DNA of 64,000 bases from Dyadobacter fanqingshengii (GTDB lineage: Bacteria; Bacteroidota; Bacteroidia; Cytophagales; Spirosomataceae), in NCBI RefSeq assembly GCF_023822005.2, contig NZ_CP098806.1:4216001-4280000 (forward strand). The letters are read 5' to 3'. This document shows positions 19,285 to 28,033 of this stretch, piece by piece. Under the pieces are notes generated by a model. It worked only from the letters and a program-made list of their open reading frames with translations. It was not told the DNA's origin and searched no databases. The position numbers were made by a program, and so were the translations under genes. Each line of letters opens with the position of its first letter. Position 1 is the first letter of the stretch.

Positions 19285-19507
19285 ATATTACTTCTTGAAA
19301 AGGTCTGTTATTCTCCTATGCACACTGAATTGGTCAATGAAATCTGCAATACATTGCACTCTCCGGCACTAAATCACTTGTTATGAGCGAATAACGAAAT
19401 TGGATTTCCAATAAGTTCCAACGACAAAATCGGGGATATATATACGTCTTTTGCCTGGTTTATATATATGCCGGTTTGGAGATACAACGCAGCAGTTTGT
19501 TAAAACA

Positions 19508-19544
19508 AAATGAGTTGGATAATCGGGAATTATCCAACTCATTT
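19508..19544 (-). terminator. Terminator of the zinc metallopeptidase gene
   Basis: A perfect 15-bp stem (19508-19522 with 19530-19544) and a 7-nt loop. On the minus strand it is followed by a T-rich run. It lies 27 bp past the stop of the minus-strand gene. Confidence 0.85.
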
Positions 19545-19570
19545 GTCATATTCAAATGTAAACGGCACGC

Positions 19571-20419
19571 CTATTGAATGTCCTCGTATTTTCCCTGATT
19601 TAAATCACCTGTTTCAAATCCTTTTTTAAACCAATACATTCTCTGTTTTGAACTGCCATGTGTAAACGCGTCGGGCACAACATAACCTTGCGACTCCTTC
19701 TGCAGCTTGTCATCACCGATGGCATTAGCGGCTGTTAATGCGGCTTCCAGGTCGCCCGGTTCGAGGATATTGCTCATTTGCTGTGCATGATTAGCCCAGA
19801 CTCCGGCCAGAAAATCGGCTTGCAATTCAAGCTTCACAGACAGTTTGTTATACTCTTCCTTGCTTATGCGGCCGCGTTGCTCCTGCAACTGCCCTGAAAT
19901 GCCCATCAAATTTTGCACATGATGTCCGACCTCGTGCGCAACCACATATGCGACTGCGAAATCCCCCGGCGCTTTAAATCTGTCACGGAGTTCATTACAA
20001 AAATCCAGGTCAATGTAAACCTTCTGATCGGCAGGACAGTAGAAAGGCCCCATCGCCGAAGATGCGCCTCCGCAAGCGCTTTGTGTAGCATCTTCAAATA
20101 TCTGAAGCTTCGGTTTTTCATATTGGGCATCATTGGCCGTGTAAATTTCTGACCAAACGTCTTCCGTGCTTCCAAGCACCGCAGATACGAAATCGGCTGT
20201 CTTGTCATCCGGACGCGGCCCGGGAGGACGGGTTTGAGCAGGCTGTTGTGTTTCCGTCCCTTGTAAATTGCCTAAAATTTCCCCAGGGTCCTGGCCCGTT
20301 AACAAGCCAATTGCGAGGACGATGATCATTCCGATCCCGCCAATTGCAACTTTTCCGCCGCCAGACATTCCACGGCGGTCTTCAACATTTCCACTTCTTC
20401 GTAAATCCTGCCAACGCAT
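19571..20419 (-). CDS. Neutral zinc metallopeptidase (YpfJ / PF04228 family)
   Basis: A 282-residue protein. The N-terminus is cytoplasmic (MRWQDLRRSGNVEDRRG, the family signature), then one transmembrane helix (about 23-41). The catalytic domain carries the zincin motif HEVGHH at 162-167 and the family motif FYCPADQKVYIDLDF at about 126-140. A conserved downstream segment (ELQADFLAGVWANH) supplies the third ligand, Glu. It is membrane anchored with the protease facing the periplasm. The physiological substrate is unknown for this family. Confidence 0.9.
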   Translation of the reverse strand: MRWQDLRRSGNVEDRRGMSGGGKVAIGGIGMIIVLAIGLLTGQDPGEILGNLQGTETQQPAQTRPPGPRPDDKTADFVSAVLGSTEDVWSEIYTANDAQYEKPKLQIFEDATQSACGGASSAMGPFYCPADQKVYIDLDFCNELRDRFKAPGDFAVAYVVAHEVGHHVQNLMGISGQLQEQRGRISKEEYNKLSVKLELQADFLAGVWANHAQQMSNILEPGDLEAALTAANAIGDDKLQKESQGYVVPDAFTHGSSKQRMYWFKKGFETGDLNQGKYEDIQ

Positions 20420-20524
20420 ATTTTCAGATGTTTAGATGTTATCAACTTTAATAAAAACCATGCCAATATACGTCACTGATAATTATTGTATAAGTTTAGC
20501 TCATAAATACAAAAACATCCGATA

Positions 20525-21103
20525 ATGAACCAGGAAATTAATCATCCGTTACCCAAAGCCTACACCGAGATCGATTTGGCCACCAAAGCTTCCGGCTTTA
20601 CCATGGCATCGGACATTCAGACTTGTTCATTATTGAGGACACTAGCGGCTTCCAAGCCTGCGGGTAGATTTCTGGAACTGGGAACCGGCACCGGATTATC
20701 AACCGCCTGGATCCTCGACGGCATGGATGCGGCCTCCACCCTGGTCTCTATTGATAACGAGGCCGGATTTCTGGCTATCGCCAAGGATCATCTCGGACAG
20801 GATGCCAGACTTACATTAACATTAACCGATGGCGGCGAATGGGTTCAAAACAATCTCACACAAAAATACGACTACATCTTCGCGGACACCTGGCACGGCA
20901 AATATCTGATGCTGGACGAAGTGCTGGAAATGCTGAACAAAGGCGGCTACTACATCATCGACGACATGCTCCCGCAACCCAACTGGCCCGAAGGTCATGA
21001 TTTGAAAGCCATAAAGCTGATCGAAGATCTGGAACACAGAACGGATCTGGTTTTAACGAAACAGGTTTGGGCGACGGGGATTGTGATTGCCGTGAAGGTG
21101 TGA
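20525..21103 (+). CDS. Class I SAM-dependent methyltransferase (O-methyltransferase-like)
   Basis: A 192-residue cytoplasmic protein. Motif I, LELGTGTGLST (50-60), binds S-adenosylmethionine. An acidic residue at the end of strand 2 is in SIDNEAG, and DYIFADTWHGKY and GGYYIIDDMLPQPNW are the motif II/III equivalents of the O-methyltransferase-3-like group. The substrate is unknown. It is divergent from the metallopeptidase gene by 105 bp and followed by a hairpin at 21111. Confidence 0.8.
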   Translation: MNQEINHPLPKAYTEIDLATKASGFTMASDIQTCSLLRTLAASKPAGRFLELGTGTGLSTAWILDGMDAASTLVSIDNEAGFLAIAKDHLGQDARLTLTLTDGGEWVQNNLTQKYDYIFADTWHGKYLMLDEVLEMLNKGGYYIIDDMLPQPNWPEGHDLKAIKLIEDLEHRTDLVLTKQVWATGIVIAVKV

Positions 21104-21110
21104 ACATGTC

Positions 21111-21135
21111 CGCGATCTCGTATTTCGAGATCGCG
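21111..21135. terminator. GC-rich hairpin between convergent genes
   Basis: A perfect 10-bp stem CGCGATCTCG with a 5-nt loop, 7 bp past the methyltransferase stop. There is no T-run on either side, so termination is plausible but not certain. Confidence 0.5.
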
Positions 21136-21143
21136 ACGTGGCT

Positions 21144-22856
21144 TCACCGCACAACCAAGACCTTTTGTTGCAAAACTTTATTACTTCCTGTAAGCCTTAC
21201 AATGTAAATTCCGGTGTTTGCGGCTTGCAGCGGGATGCTGAACGGGCCGGTTTTGCCGGTGATTTCTTCGGACATGAAGATCTGGCCGGATGTATTTACC
21301 AGTTCCATTTTATTGAAAGAATCGCTGATAAGCAGGTCAATCGCGCCGTTAGTAATGAGCGATGGCCTCACGAAATTGGCAGGTCCCGGATCGTCTGCAT
21401 TTACGACAATAATGCTTGAATGTTCGAAACTATCGTCCTTATCAATCATCTTTAAACGATAGTAAACATTTCCTGTAAAATTAACGGCGTGTGAAAACGT
21501 GTATTGAGAACCTGAACTTGCATTTTGTCCTGAAACCGTTCCTACCTTCTCGAAATTCAACGCATTGAAACTTTGCTCAATGTCGAATTCCTTGAAATCT
21601 GTTTCATTTGAAGACGACCAGGACAATTTAACACCCTCATTGCCACGTGCTCCTGAAAAATCAACCAGTGTTACAGGCAATTGCGAATCGGAAATGATAC
21701 GGTAAATGGTGCTGCCCGTCACCGCATATATTTCGCCACTTTGGTCTTCACCAATGTCCGTAATTCCCTTAACCGTAGATGTTTCGTAGCTTTTAACGGA
21801 TTCATCCGCAGAGATTAAATGAATGTCCCCGGAATAATAATCTGTTCCGATATACCAGCCATACATGAGCGGTGATCGCGTGCCCCGATACACTACACCG
21901 CCCACCACAGACCTGCCACGGGTGCCGTTCACGTAGGCGAACGTTGGGGCTACGTATGGCCCGGCGGCGTCACAGCCAGTTCTGTCAACGTCCGGCGTGG
22001 GTATATCGCCCTCAAAACACCGCCAACCGAAATTGGCATTATTTAGCTGCGCAGCAGTCCGGTGGTTGATTTCTTCCCTGGCGCCCTGCCCAACGTCCCC
22101 GATCCAGATATCGCCGTTAAGCCTGTCGAAGCTCCATCGGAACGGATTTCTTAATCCTAATGCATAAACCGGGTTGTTGTAAGGATTGCCCGCCGGAATC
22201 GCATATTTAATAGGGTTCGTATCCGGAACATTCACATTTATACGGAGAATCTTTCCCAGCAGAACATTCGGATTTTTGGCATTCTGATTGGGGTCATTGC
22301 CGCCGCCGCCATCACCGATCGACAAATACAAAAAGCCATCGCTGCCAAAATGCATTTCGCCACCATTGTGATTGGTATTAATGGGATGTGGGATTTTAAT
22401 GACTTCAAAGCCCGTGTTGGGATTGACTGTATTGTTACTGGCGGGGTTAGTGGCTTTATATCTTGCCACTACAAGATCGCCCAGCAAATTGGAATAATAA
22501 GCGTACAAGTATCCGTTCGTTTCAAAATTTGGATGAAAAGCAATGTTCAGCAAACCGTCTTCATTGCCGGTAAGCACAACTTGTCCGTTTTGATTCAGAT
22601 CCAGAAAGGTGATAGGCGTTCCCAAAGCACCGGGCGCAAAAACTTTAATGATACCCCCTCTCTCAGCAACAAAAATCCGATTGGAGCCATCGCCCGCATG
22701 TACAAGCTGCATGGCAGACGTAAGGCCTGTAATGAATGGTTTCTGTGTATCAATTGCAACGTCCGGGGCCTGTGACATTGCCTGACTTACCGTGAGAAGT
22801 AAGCAAGACGCAGCGACGCAGATTTTTGAGAGAAGTTTGAAGTTGAAGTTTTTCAT
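21144..22856 (-). CDS. PQQ-dependent sugar dehydrogenase-like beta-propeller with T9SS sorting domain
   Basis: A 570-residue secreted protein with a signal peptide (1-29). A six-bladed GSDH-type propeller covers about 30-395 (LVHAGDGSNRIFVAERGGIIKVF, HNGGEMHFGSDGFLYLSIGDGGGGNDPNQNAKN, ALGLRNPFRWSFD). These match the soluble aldose/sorbosone dehydrogenase family, with the Asn/Gly-rich Ca/PQQ region. An Ig-like domain follows (about 396-485) and then a C-terminal T9SS type A sorting domain (about 500-570, ending VLQQKVLVVR). It is therefore exported to the cell surface. Whether it binds PQQ is an inference, and the natural substrate is unknown. Confidence 0.85.
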   Translation of the reverse strand: MKNFNFKLLSKICVAASCLLLTVSQAMSQAPDVAIDTQKPFITGLTSAMQLVHAGDGSNRIFVAERGGIIKVFAPGALGTPITFLDLNQNGQVVLTGNEDGLLNIAFHPNFETNGYLYAYYSNLLGDLVVARYKATNPASNNTVNPNTGFEVIKIPHPINTNHNGGEMHFGSDGFLYLSIGDGGGGNDPNQNAKNPNVLLGKILRINVNVPDTNPIKYAIPAGNPYNNPVYALGLRNPFRWSFDRLNGDIWIGDVGQGAREEINHRTAAQLNNANFGWRCFEGDIPTPDVDRTGCDAAGPYVAPTFAYVNGTRGRSVVGGVVYRGTRSPLMYGWYIGTDYYSGDIHLISADESVKSYETSTVKGITDIGEDQSGEIYAVTGSTIYRIISDSQLPVTLVDFSGARGNEGVKLSWSSSNETDFKEFDIEQSFNALNFEKVGTVSGQNASSGSQYTFSHAVNFTGNVYYRLKMIDKDDSFEHSSIIVVNADDPGPANFVRPSLITNGAIDLLISDSFNKMELVNTSGQIFMSEEITGKTGPFSIPLQAANTGIYIVRLTGSNKVLQQKVLVVR

Positions 22857-22948
22857 AAGCCAAAAAGATTTTAGTAATATTTCTACAATTTTACTTGTAT
22901 TAATACTACAATATCTGTGCCTTGATTGAAAACGACAAAGTCGCCAAA

Positions 22949-22988
22949 GGCAAAGGCCGCCTGAATGTGAAATCAGACGGCCTTTGCC
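22949..22988 (-). terminator. Terminator of purM
   Basis: A long stem (22949-22964 with 22973-22988, one mismatch) 18 bp past the purM stop, followed on the minus strand by a T-rich stretch. Confidence 0.8.
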
Positions 22989-23006
22989 TCCTTATGCGAT
23001 ACAACG

Positions 23007-24179
23007 CTAGCTATATTGAAACTGCCCGAATGCGCTTGTTATAGTGAGTCTTTTTGTTTCAGAAGCTTCTACTCTGCCTACAACCTGCGCCTCGATCCCG
23101 AAAGACCTGGAAATCTCAATGACCCGGTCGGCGTGCTGTTGAGGAAGGTAAATTTCAAGTCTGTGCCCCATATTGAACACTTTATACATTTCCTCCCAAT
23201 CGGTTCCGCTTTCTTCCTGGATCATTTTAAATAATGGCGGGACAGGAAGCAGATTATCTTTGATAATGTGAAGGTTATCAACAAAATGTAGAATTTTTGT
23301 CTGAGCGCCGCCGCTGCAATGCACCATGCCATGAATTGCTGTCCGCATCTCATCCAGCAATGCCTTCGCAACAGGTGCGTAAGTCCTTGTAGGTGAAAGC
23401 ACAAGCTGTCCTACATTCAATGGAGTTCCTTCCACCGGGTCAGTCAGTTTTTTTGTGCCGCTATAAATCAGATCCTGGCTTACTTCCGGGTCGAAGCTTT
23501 CAGGATATTTTGCCGCAAGATATTTCCCTAAAACATCATGACGTGCCGAAGTAAGGCCGTTACTGCCCATTCCTCCATTATAAACCTGCTCGTATGTTGC
23601 TTGTCCGCAGGATGCAAGGCCTACAATCACGTCTCCGGCTGTAATGTTGGCATTATCAACCACTTCCGACCTTTTCATCCGTGCAATCACTGTGCTGTTC
23701 ACCGTAACCGTCCGTACCAGGTCTCCTACGTCAGCCGTTTCTCCGCCTGTGCTGTAAATTTCAACACCATAACTGCGCAACATTTCCAAAACCTCCTCTG
23801 CACCATTGATCACCTCAGCAATCACTTCACCGGGAATGCGGTTTTTATTTCTGTCAATGGTTGAAGAATATAACATGGGGCCCGTTGCTCCCACGCACAA
23901 AAGATCGTCCGTATTCATCACAATCGCGTCCTGCGCAATGCCTTTCCAAACCGAAATGTCGCCCGTTTCTTTCCAATAAAGGTAAGCAAGAGAGGTTTTT
24001 GTCCCCGCTCCGTCGGCATGCATAATGGTGCAATATTCAGGATCACCCGCCAATGTATCGGGTACGATTTTGCAAAAAGCTTTTGGAAAAAGCCCCTTAT
24101 CTATCTTTTCAATGGCCTTATGCACATCTTCTTTGGAAGCCGAGACACCGCGTTGCAGATAACGGTCGGTAGTTTTCAT
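23007..24179 (-). CDS. purM: Phosphoribosylformylglycinamidine cyclo-ligase (AIR synthetase)
   Basis: A 390-residue cytoplasmic enzyme of de novo purine synthesis, which closes FGAM to AIR with ATP. The N-terminal part has MHADGAGTKTSLAYLYWKETGD, the ATP-loop signature of the family (about 51-72). YSTGGETADVGDLVRT (about 142-157) and HCSGGAQTK (about 290) are further PurM blocks. At 390 residues it is somewhat longer than the 345-residue E. coli enzyme, as is usual in Bacteroidota. Its promoter has a perfect -7 TACTTTTG at 24206-24213. It is divergent from argH and not linked to other pur genes here. Confidence 0.93.
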   Translation of the reverse strand: MKTTDRYLQRGVSASKEDVHKAIEKIDKGLFPKAFCKIVPDTLAGDPEYCTIMHADGAGTKTSLAYLYWKETGDISVWKGIAQDAIVMNTDDLLCVGATGPMLYSSTIDRNKNRIPGEVIAEVINGAEEVLEMLRSYGVEIYSTGGETADVGDLVRTVTVNSTVIARMKRSEVVDNANITAGDVIVGLASCGQATYEQVYNGGMGSNGLTSARHDVLGKYLAAKYPESFDPEVSQDLIYSGTKKLTDPVEGTPLNVGQLVLSPTRTYAPVAKALLDEMRTAIHGMVHCSGGAQTKILHFVDNLHIIKDNLLPVPPLFKMIQEESGTDWEEMYKVFNMGHRLEIYLPQQHADRVIEISRSFGIEAQVVGRVEASETKRLTITSAFGQFQYS

Positions 24180-24205
24180 TTGAGCGTATTTTCATTAATG
24201 TGGCA

Positions 24206-24213
24206 CAAAAGTA
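24206..24213 (-). promoter_or_regulatory. -7 element TACTTTTG of purM
   Basis: On the minus strand this is an exact TAnnTTTG. It lies 27 bp from the start codon, giving a short leader. No clear -33 TTTG is visible at the expected distance. Confidence 0.5.
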
Positions 24214-24263
24214 AGAAAAAAATCCCCTCGGCGGGATGAATACGCATTATGCTCACAATCTTG

Positions 24264-24271
24264 TAAATTTG
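24264..24271 (+). promoter_or_regulatory. -7 element TAAATTTG of argH
   Basis: An exact TAnnTTTG 45 bp before the argH start codon. With the purM element it forms a divergent promoter pair within 66 bp. Confidence 0.5.
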
Positions 24272-24315
24272 CCCATTGATCTGATCTTTTCTCACTACAA
24301 ATACATCATTGCACT

Positions 24316-25653
24316 TTGAAACTCTGGCAAAAAGAAAATACGGTTACTTCTGAAAAAATAGAAAAATTCACCGTCGGACGGGACCGGGAAATGGATCTCA
24401 ACCTGGCGGAATATGATGTGCTGGGCAATCTGGCACATGCAAAGATGCTGGAAACCATTGGCCTACTAACCTCCGGCGACCTTACTGCATTGGAACAGGA
24501 ACTCAAAATGATCCACTCTCAAGTGCAAAATGGCGAGTTTGTAATTGAAGAAGGCGTAGAAGATGTCCATTCACAAGTGGAATTGCAATTGACCCGAAAA
24601 TTAGGCGACACCGGTAAGAAAATCCATAGCGGACGGTCGCGCAACGACCAGGTGCTGGTGGATATGAAATTGTACACGCGTGCGCGTTTATTTGAAGTCG
24701 TGCAAGCCACGGAAAAGCTTTTTAATGTGCTGATAAGCCGTTCCGAGGAACACAAAAACGACCTTTTACCCGGTTATACCCATTTGCAGATTGCCATGCC
24801 GTCGTCATTCGGCTTATGGTTTGGCGCTTATGCGGAAGGGTTAATTGATGATGTTATTCAATTAAATGCTGCTTACCGGCTCGCCAATCGTAATCCACTG
24901 GGTTCCGGTGCGGGTTACGGTTCTTCTTTCCCTCTAAACCGAACATTAACCACCGAATTGCTGGGCTTCGAGGGCATGCACCACAATGTTGTATACGCCC
25001 AAATGAGCCGCGGACGCACGGAACAGGCCGCATTAACGGCCATTGCTTCGCTCGCTGCGACCGTTTCCAGGCTAGCTATGGACGTTTGCCTTTATAACAG
25101 CCAGAATTTCAGCTTCATTGTTTTGCCCGACGACCTCACAACCGGAAGCAGCATTATGCCGCACAAAAAGAACCCGGACGTGGCGGAATTACTTCGCTCC
25201 AAGACAAACCGGATGAAAGCATTGCCGATGGAAGTGACGATGGTTTTGAGCAACCTTCCGTCTGGTTATCATCGCGATATGCAGTTGTTGAAGGAGATTC
25301 TAATGCCCGCTTTTGATGAAATCCTGGATTGTCTGGACATTGCCGCATTCATGCTGGAAAATATGAAGGTGAAACAAAACCTGCTGGATGACGCCAAATA
25401 TGATCTGCTTTTCAGCGTTGAACGCGTGAATGAGTTGGTAATCAGTGGCGTTCCATTCCGGGATGCATACCGACAAGTTGGGGCTGAAATCGGTGAAGGA
25501 AGTTATACGGCGCCCCGCGAGTTGAAGCATACGCACGAGGGAAGCATTGGTAACCTGCAAACAGCTGAAATACAAGCGAGAATGCAAGAGGAAATTGCGG
25601 CTTTTGGGTACGAAAGGGTTACCGAAGCATTGGAAAAATTGTTGCAGGATTAA
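24316..25653 (+). CDS. argH: Argininosuccinate lyase
   Basis: A 445-residue enzyme of the last step of arginine synthesis, splitting argininosuccinate into arginine and fumarate. It belongs to the fumarase/aspartase superfamily. SGRSRNDQVLVDMKL (about 103-117), HLQIAMPSS (about 157) and the mobile-loop signature GSSIMPHKKNPD (about 277-288) hold the catalytic Ser. The length is slightly under the usual 460. The rest of the arginine pathway is not adjacent, but argB is at 37682, so the genes are scattered. A redoxin gene starts 16 bp downstream and may be co-transcribed. Confidence 0.95.
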   Translation: MKLWQKENTVTSEKIEKFTVGRDREMDLNLAEYDVLGNLAHAKMLETIGLLTSGDLTALEQELKMIHSQVQNGEFVIEEGVEDVHSQVELQLTRKLGDTGKKIHSGRSRNDQVLVDMKLYTRARLFEVVQATEKLFNVLISRSEEHKNDLLPGYTHLQIAMPSSFGLWFGAYAEGLIDDVIQLNAAYRLANRNPLGSGAGYGSSFPLNRTLTTELLGFEGMHHNVVYAQMSRGRTEQAALTAIASLAATVSRLAMDVCLYNSQNFSFIVLPDDLTTGSSIMPHKKNPDVAELLRSKTNRMKALPMEVTMVLSNLPSGYHRDMQLLKEILMPAFDEILDCLDIAAFMLENMKVKQNLLDDAKYDLLFSVERVNELVISGVPFRDAYRQVGAEIGEGSYTAPRELKHTHEGSIGNLQTAEIQARMQEEIAAFGYERVTEALEKLLQD

Positions 25654-25669
25654 TCCAAAAAATTGCGAT

Positions 25670-26209
25670 ATGTGGCGAAAGATGATCGTGTTGTTCCTGA
25701 TTGTGCATCTGCTTTCTTTTGGAAATACAGAAGGCGAAAAAGTGCACAAGATTTTCCCGCCGGGACCATTAAAAGTAATGCTCTTCCTGGATCCCGAATG
25801 CCCCGTTTCCAATGCCTATATGAAGGAGATCAAAAGCATTTACGCCGATTATAGTGCCAAAGGCGTAAGTTTTGAGGCATATTTCCCCATGGAAACTGTT
25901 ACAGAAAAGGATATTAAGGCATTTTTGAAAAAATATAACGCAACATTCCCCGGCTTTCCTGATCCTGGCTTGCGCAAAGCAACACGTTATCAGGCAACCG
26001 TGATGCCGGAAGTTGTTTTGTTGAATGAGAATGGCATTACGGTTTACCAGGGCGCGATTGACAATTGGTTTTACGCATTGGGCAAAAGCCGGCCAAGAGC
26101 AACGGAGCTTTATTTAAGAAACGCATTGGAAGCAACATTGAACGGCAATCCTATTATGCAAAGCAAGACACAGGCAATCGGATGTTTAATTAATATGAAG
26201 CTGGATTAG
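25670..26209 (+). CDS. Redoxin-domain protein (thioredoxin fold, single Cys, exported)
   Basis: A 179-residue protein using the ATG at 25670 just after argH. An upstream in-frame ATG at 25547 lies inside argH and is rejected. A signal-like hydrophobic N-terminus (6-17) is followed by a thioredoxin-fold core with FLDPECPVSNAYMKEIK (Cys44, the peroxidatic-type position) and a late motif QAIGCLI (Cys172). This is the redoxin variant PxCPxSN that in Planctomycetes is often fused to cytochrome c and copper monooxygenase-like domains. Such a protein occurs separately in this window, at 36295. The CXXC motif of classical thioredoxins is absent. The reaction is unknown. Confidence 0.72.
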   Translation: MWRKMIVLFLIVHLLSFGNTEGEKVHKIFPPGPLKVMLFLDPECPVSNAYMKEIKSIYADYSAKGVSFEAYFPMETVTEKDIKAFLKKYNATFPGFPDPGLRKATRYQATVMPEVVLLNENGITVYQGAIDNWFYALGKSRPRATELYLRNALEATLNGNPIMQSKTQAIGCLINMKLD

Positions 26210-26240
26210 CTCAGGAATAGAATGTCATCTCATACCCCAA

Positions 26241-26274
26241 AAAAAGAGGCAGGCCAAACGGCCCGCCTCTTTTT
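26241..26274. terminator. Bidirectional terminator between redoxin and SusD genes
   Basis: An A5-flanked stem (GAGGC...GCCTC plus an inner GGCC/GGCC pair, one mismatch) ending in T5. It sits between the convergent redoxin gene and the SusD-like gene. Confidence 0.85.
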
Positions 26275-26301
26275 ACTATAACTAAATCTAAAAAAATAAA
26301 A

Positions 26302-27996
26302 TCAAGGCTTATCCCACCATACACGGCCTGCTGCGCTGGTCAGGTCACCGAAGCCTGGCAATGCTGCCATGGCGTCGTAAGCTGCTTTTTTGTTCGCGTA
26401 GTTAGGATCTGACTGTGTTGGCAATGTGATCGGCGCACGACGTGGAATTGTCAACGGAACATTCAGATAGGTCAATCTTGGCAATGGAACAATCGAAGTC
26501 GGGTTTGGATAACCAGTACGTTTGTACAATGCCCATCCCTCCTGAGGTTGCTTCATAAAGTTAAGATAGCTTTGGCTACCAATCTGATCCATCGCTTTTG
26601 CAGCATCGAATGCGATTCCTGGTTTAGCAAGATAGGCTGTGATTTCTGCCGGTGTTGTTGCCGTATAGTTCGTGAGTTTCGCATTAACACCTACTTCATT
26701 ATACCATTCCAGAGAACTTCTCACCCCGGCTTCGTACCAGGTTTTGGCAGATGCTGCACCCGTTGTTTTCAAAGCGATCTCAGCACGCATAAAGCAATAT
26801 TCCGCGTAAGTGATCACAGGAAGATAAGATTGTCCTGTCCCTGCGTTTCCTGCTGCATCAGCCTTTCCGGTGCTAAACAAGCGCGGCTGGATCAGCGATA
26901 ATGTATCCACATTTTCCTTATTGGAATTAATCACCTTCGCCGTGTAATAACGCTGAACGTTGGCTGTCAGTCTTGAATCATCAGGACTTGTGAAGCTTCC
27001 TACATAACGTCTTCCTGCTGTTGTTCCCGCAGGAAGTTTTTTCTCTGCGATTAGCAAATTAATGTTTGCCTGAGAATATCCGTTTGGTGTAAAGAAAGCA
27101 TCGATACGCGGATCGCTTTTTTCCCACATGAAGTCAACCATTGGCTTCGGAGCTCTCAGCTCATCCGTGTTCCAGTTTCCGCCACCCGCGTCACCCGTGA
27201 ATGTTGCGTTGCTGATAAAGATCCATGCATCTGCATTGCTGGCCATCAAATCGGTTGCCGGCTGAGCCAAAACATCCGTGATGATCGCCGTGCCTGCTGC
27301 AGCATCTGCTTTCTGAACGCGCAATGCCATTCTCAAACGCAATGCATTCGCAGCTTTGATCCATTTCTGTGTATCACCTTTGTAATACTGATCGTAAGAG
27401 CCCAAAGAATACTGAGGAACAGCAGGAGAAACTTTTAATGCAGCCACTGCGGCTTTAATCTCGCCGTCCAATCTTGCAAACAACTCTTGCTGAGTGTCAT
27501 ATTTAGGCTGAAGCGTTCCGCCATAACGTCCCTGAAAAGCTTCTGAATAAGGTATGCTTCCGTAAATATCCGACACATAAAAGCTGTAATAAGCTTTCAA
27601 AATGCGTGCTATCTGGATCATTTGATCGTAGCGAGGCTGCTCAGCAGGTTCAAGTTTACCTACAAGTTGTTCCAGGTCATACAATCTGTCTCCAACACCA
27701 TTGTAAAGCCTTCCGTAACGGTTGGCGAAGTTGTCGAAATTCAATGTGAATGATCCCTGGTTACCGCTAAGCAGCGTATTGTATTGCATCCAGGGCATAA
27801 TACGACGGTAAAGGTCATAAAATGCTTCAAAATCTTGTCCGTGAATCCCGGTGGTTGCATTCAGAAACTGGTTCTGAGGCGGGATCTCAGTTAGCGCATC
27901 CGGATTTTTGTTTATATCCACAAATGCTTGCTTTTCGCAGGAAGATAGAAATCCGACGGCAGCTAGTAAGAGTATTTTTCTTTTTATAAATTTCAT
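26302..27996 (-). CDS. SusD/RagB-family outer-membrane nutrient-binding lipoprotein
   Basis: A 564-residue lipoprotein counted from the ATG at 27996, which places the signal peptide directly upstream of the lipobox (cleavage before Cys20, FLSSC). A 10-codon longer in-frame start is less likely. The body is helical with SusD-like_2 features (FVDINKNPDALTEIPPQNQFLNATTG; RIMPWMQYN; ILKAYYSFYVSDIYGSIPYSEAF). The SusC partner is 37 bp upstream. Together they should capture and import an oligosaccharide or peptide at the cell surface. No glycoside hydrolase follows, so the ligand cannot be inferred. Confidence 0.92.
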   Translation of the reverse strand: MKFIKRKILLLAAVGFLSSCEKQAFVDINKNPDALTEIPPQNQFLNATTGIHGQDFEAFYDLYRRIMPWMQYNTLLSGNQGSFTLNFDNFANRYGRLYNGVGDRLYDLEQLVGKLEPAEQPRYDQMIQIARILKAYYSFYVSDIYGSIPYSEAFQGRYGGTLQPKYDTQQELFARLDGEIKAAVAALKVSPAVPQYSLGSYDQYYKGDTQKWIKAANALRLRMALRVQKADAAAGTAIITDVLAQPATDLMASNADAWIFISNATFTGDAGGGNWNTDELRAPKPMVDFMWEKSDPRIDAFFTPNGYSQANINLLIAEKKLPAGTTAGRRYVGSFTSPDDSRLTANVQRYYTAKVINSNKENVDTLSLIQPRLFSTGKADAAGNAGTGQSYLPVITYAEYCFMRAEIALKTTGAASAKTWYEAGVRSSLEWYNEVGVNAKLTNYTATTPAEITAYLAKPGIAFDAAKAMDQIGSQSYLNFMKQPQEGWALYKRTGYPNPTSIVPLPRLTYLNVPLTIPRRAPITLPTQSDPNYANKKAAYDAMAALPGFGDLTSAAGRVWWDKP

Positions 27997-28033
27997 ATCA
28001 ATTTTAATTTGAATGGGCTGTAACAATTCAAGA

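Noticed and set aside
19439..19475. TATATATA-rich inverted stretch
   Set aside because: Simple AT alternation with imperfect arms, nothing specific.
25547..25669. Longer start of the redoxin gene inside argH
   Set aside because: The upstream codons are argH in another frame, and the signal-like hydrophobic start is at 25670.
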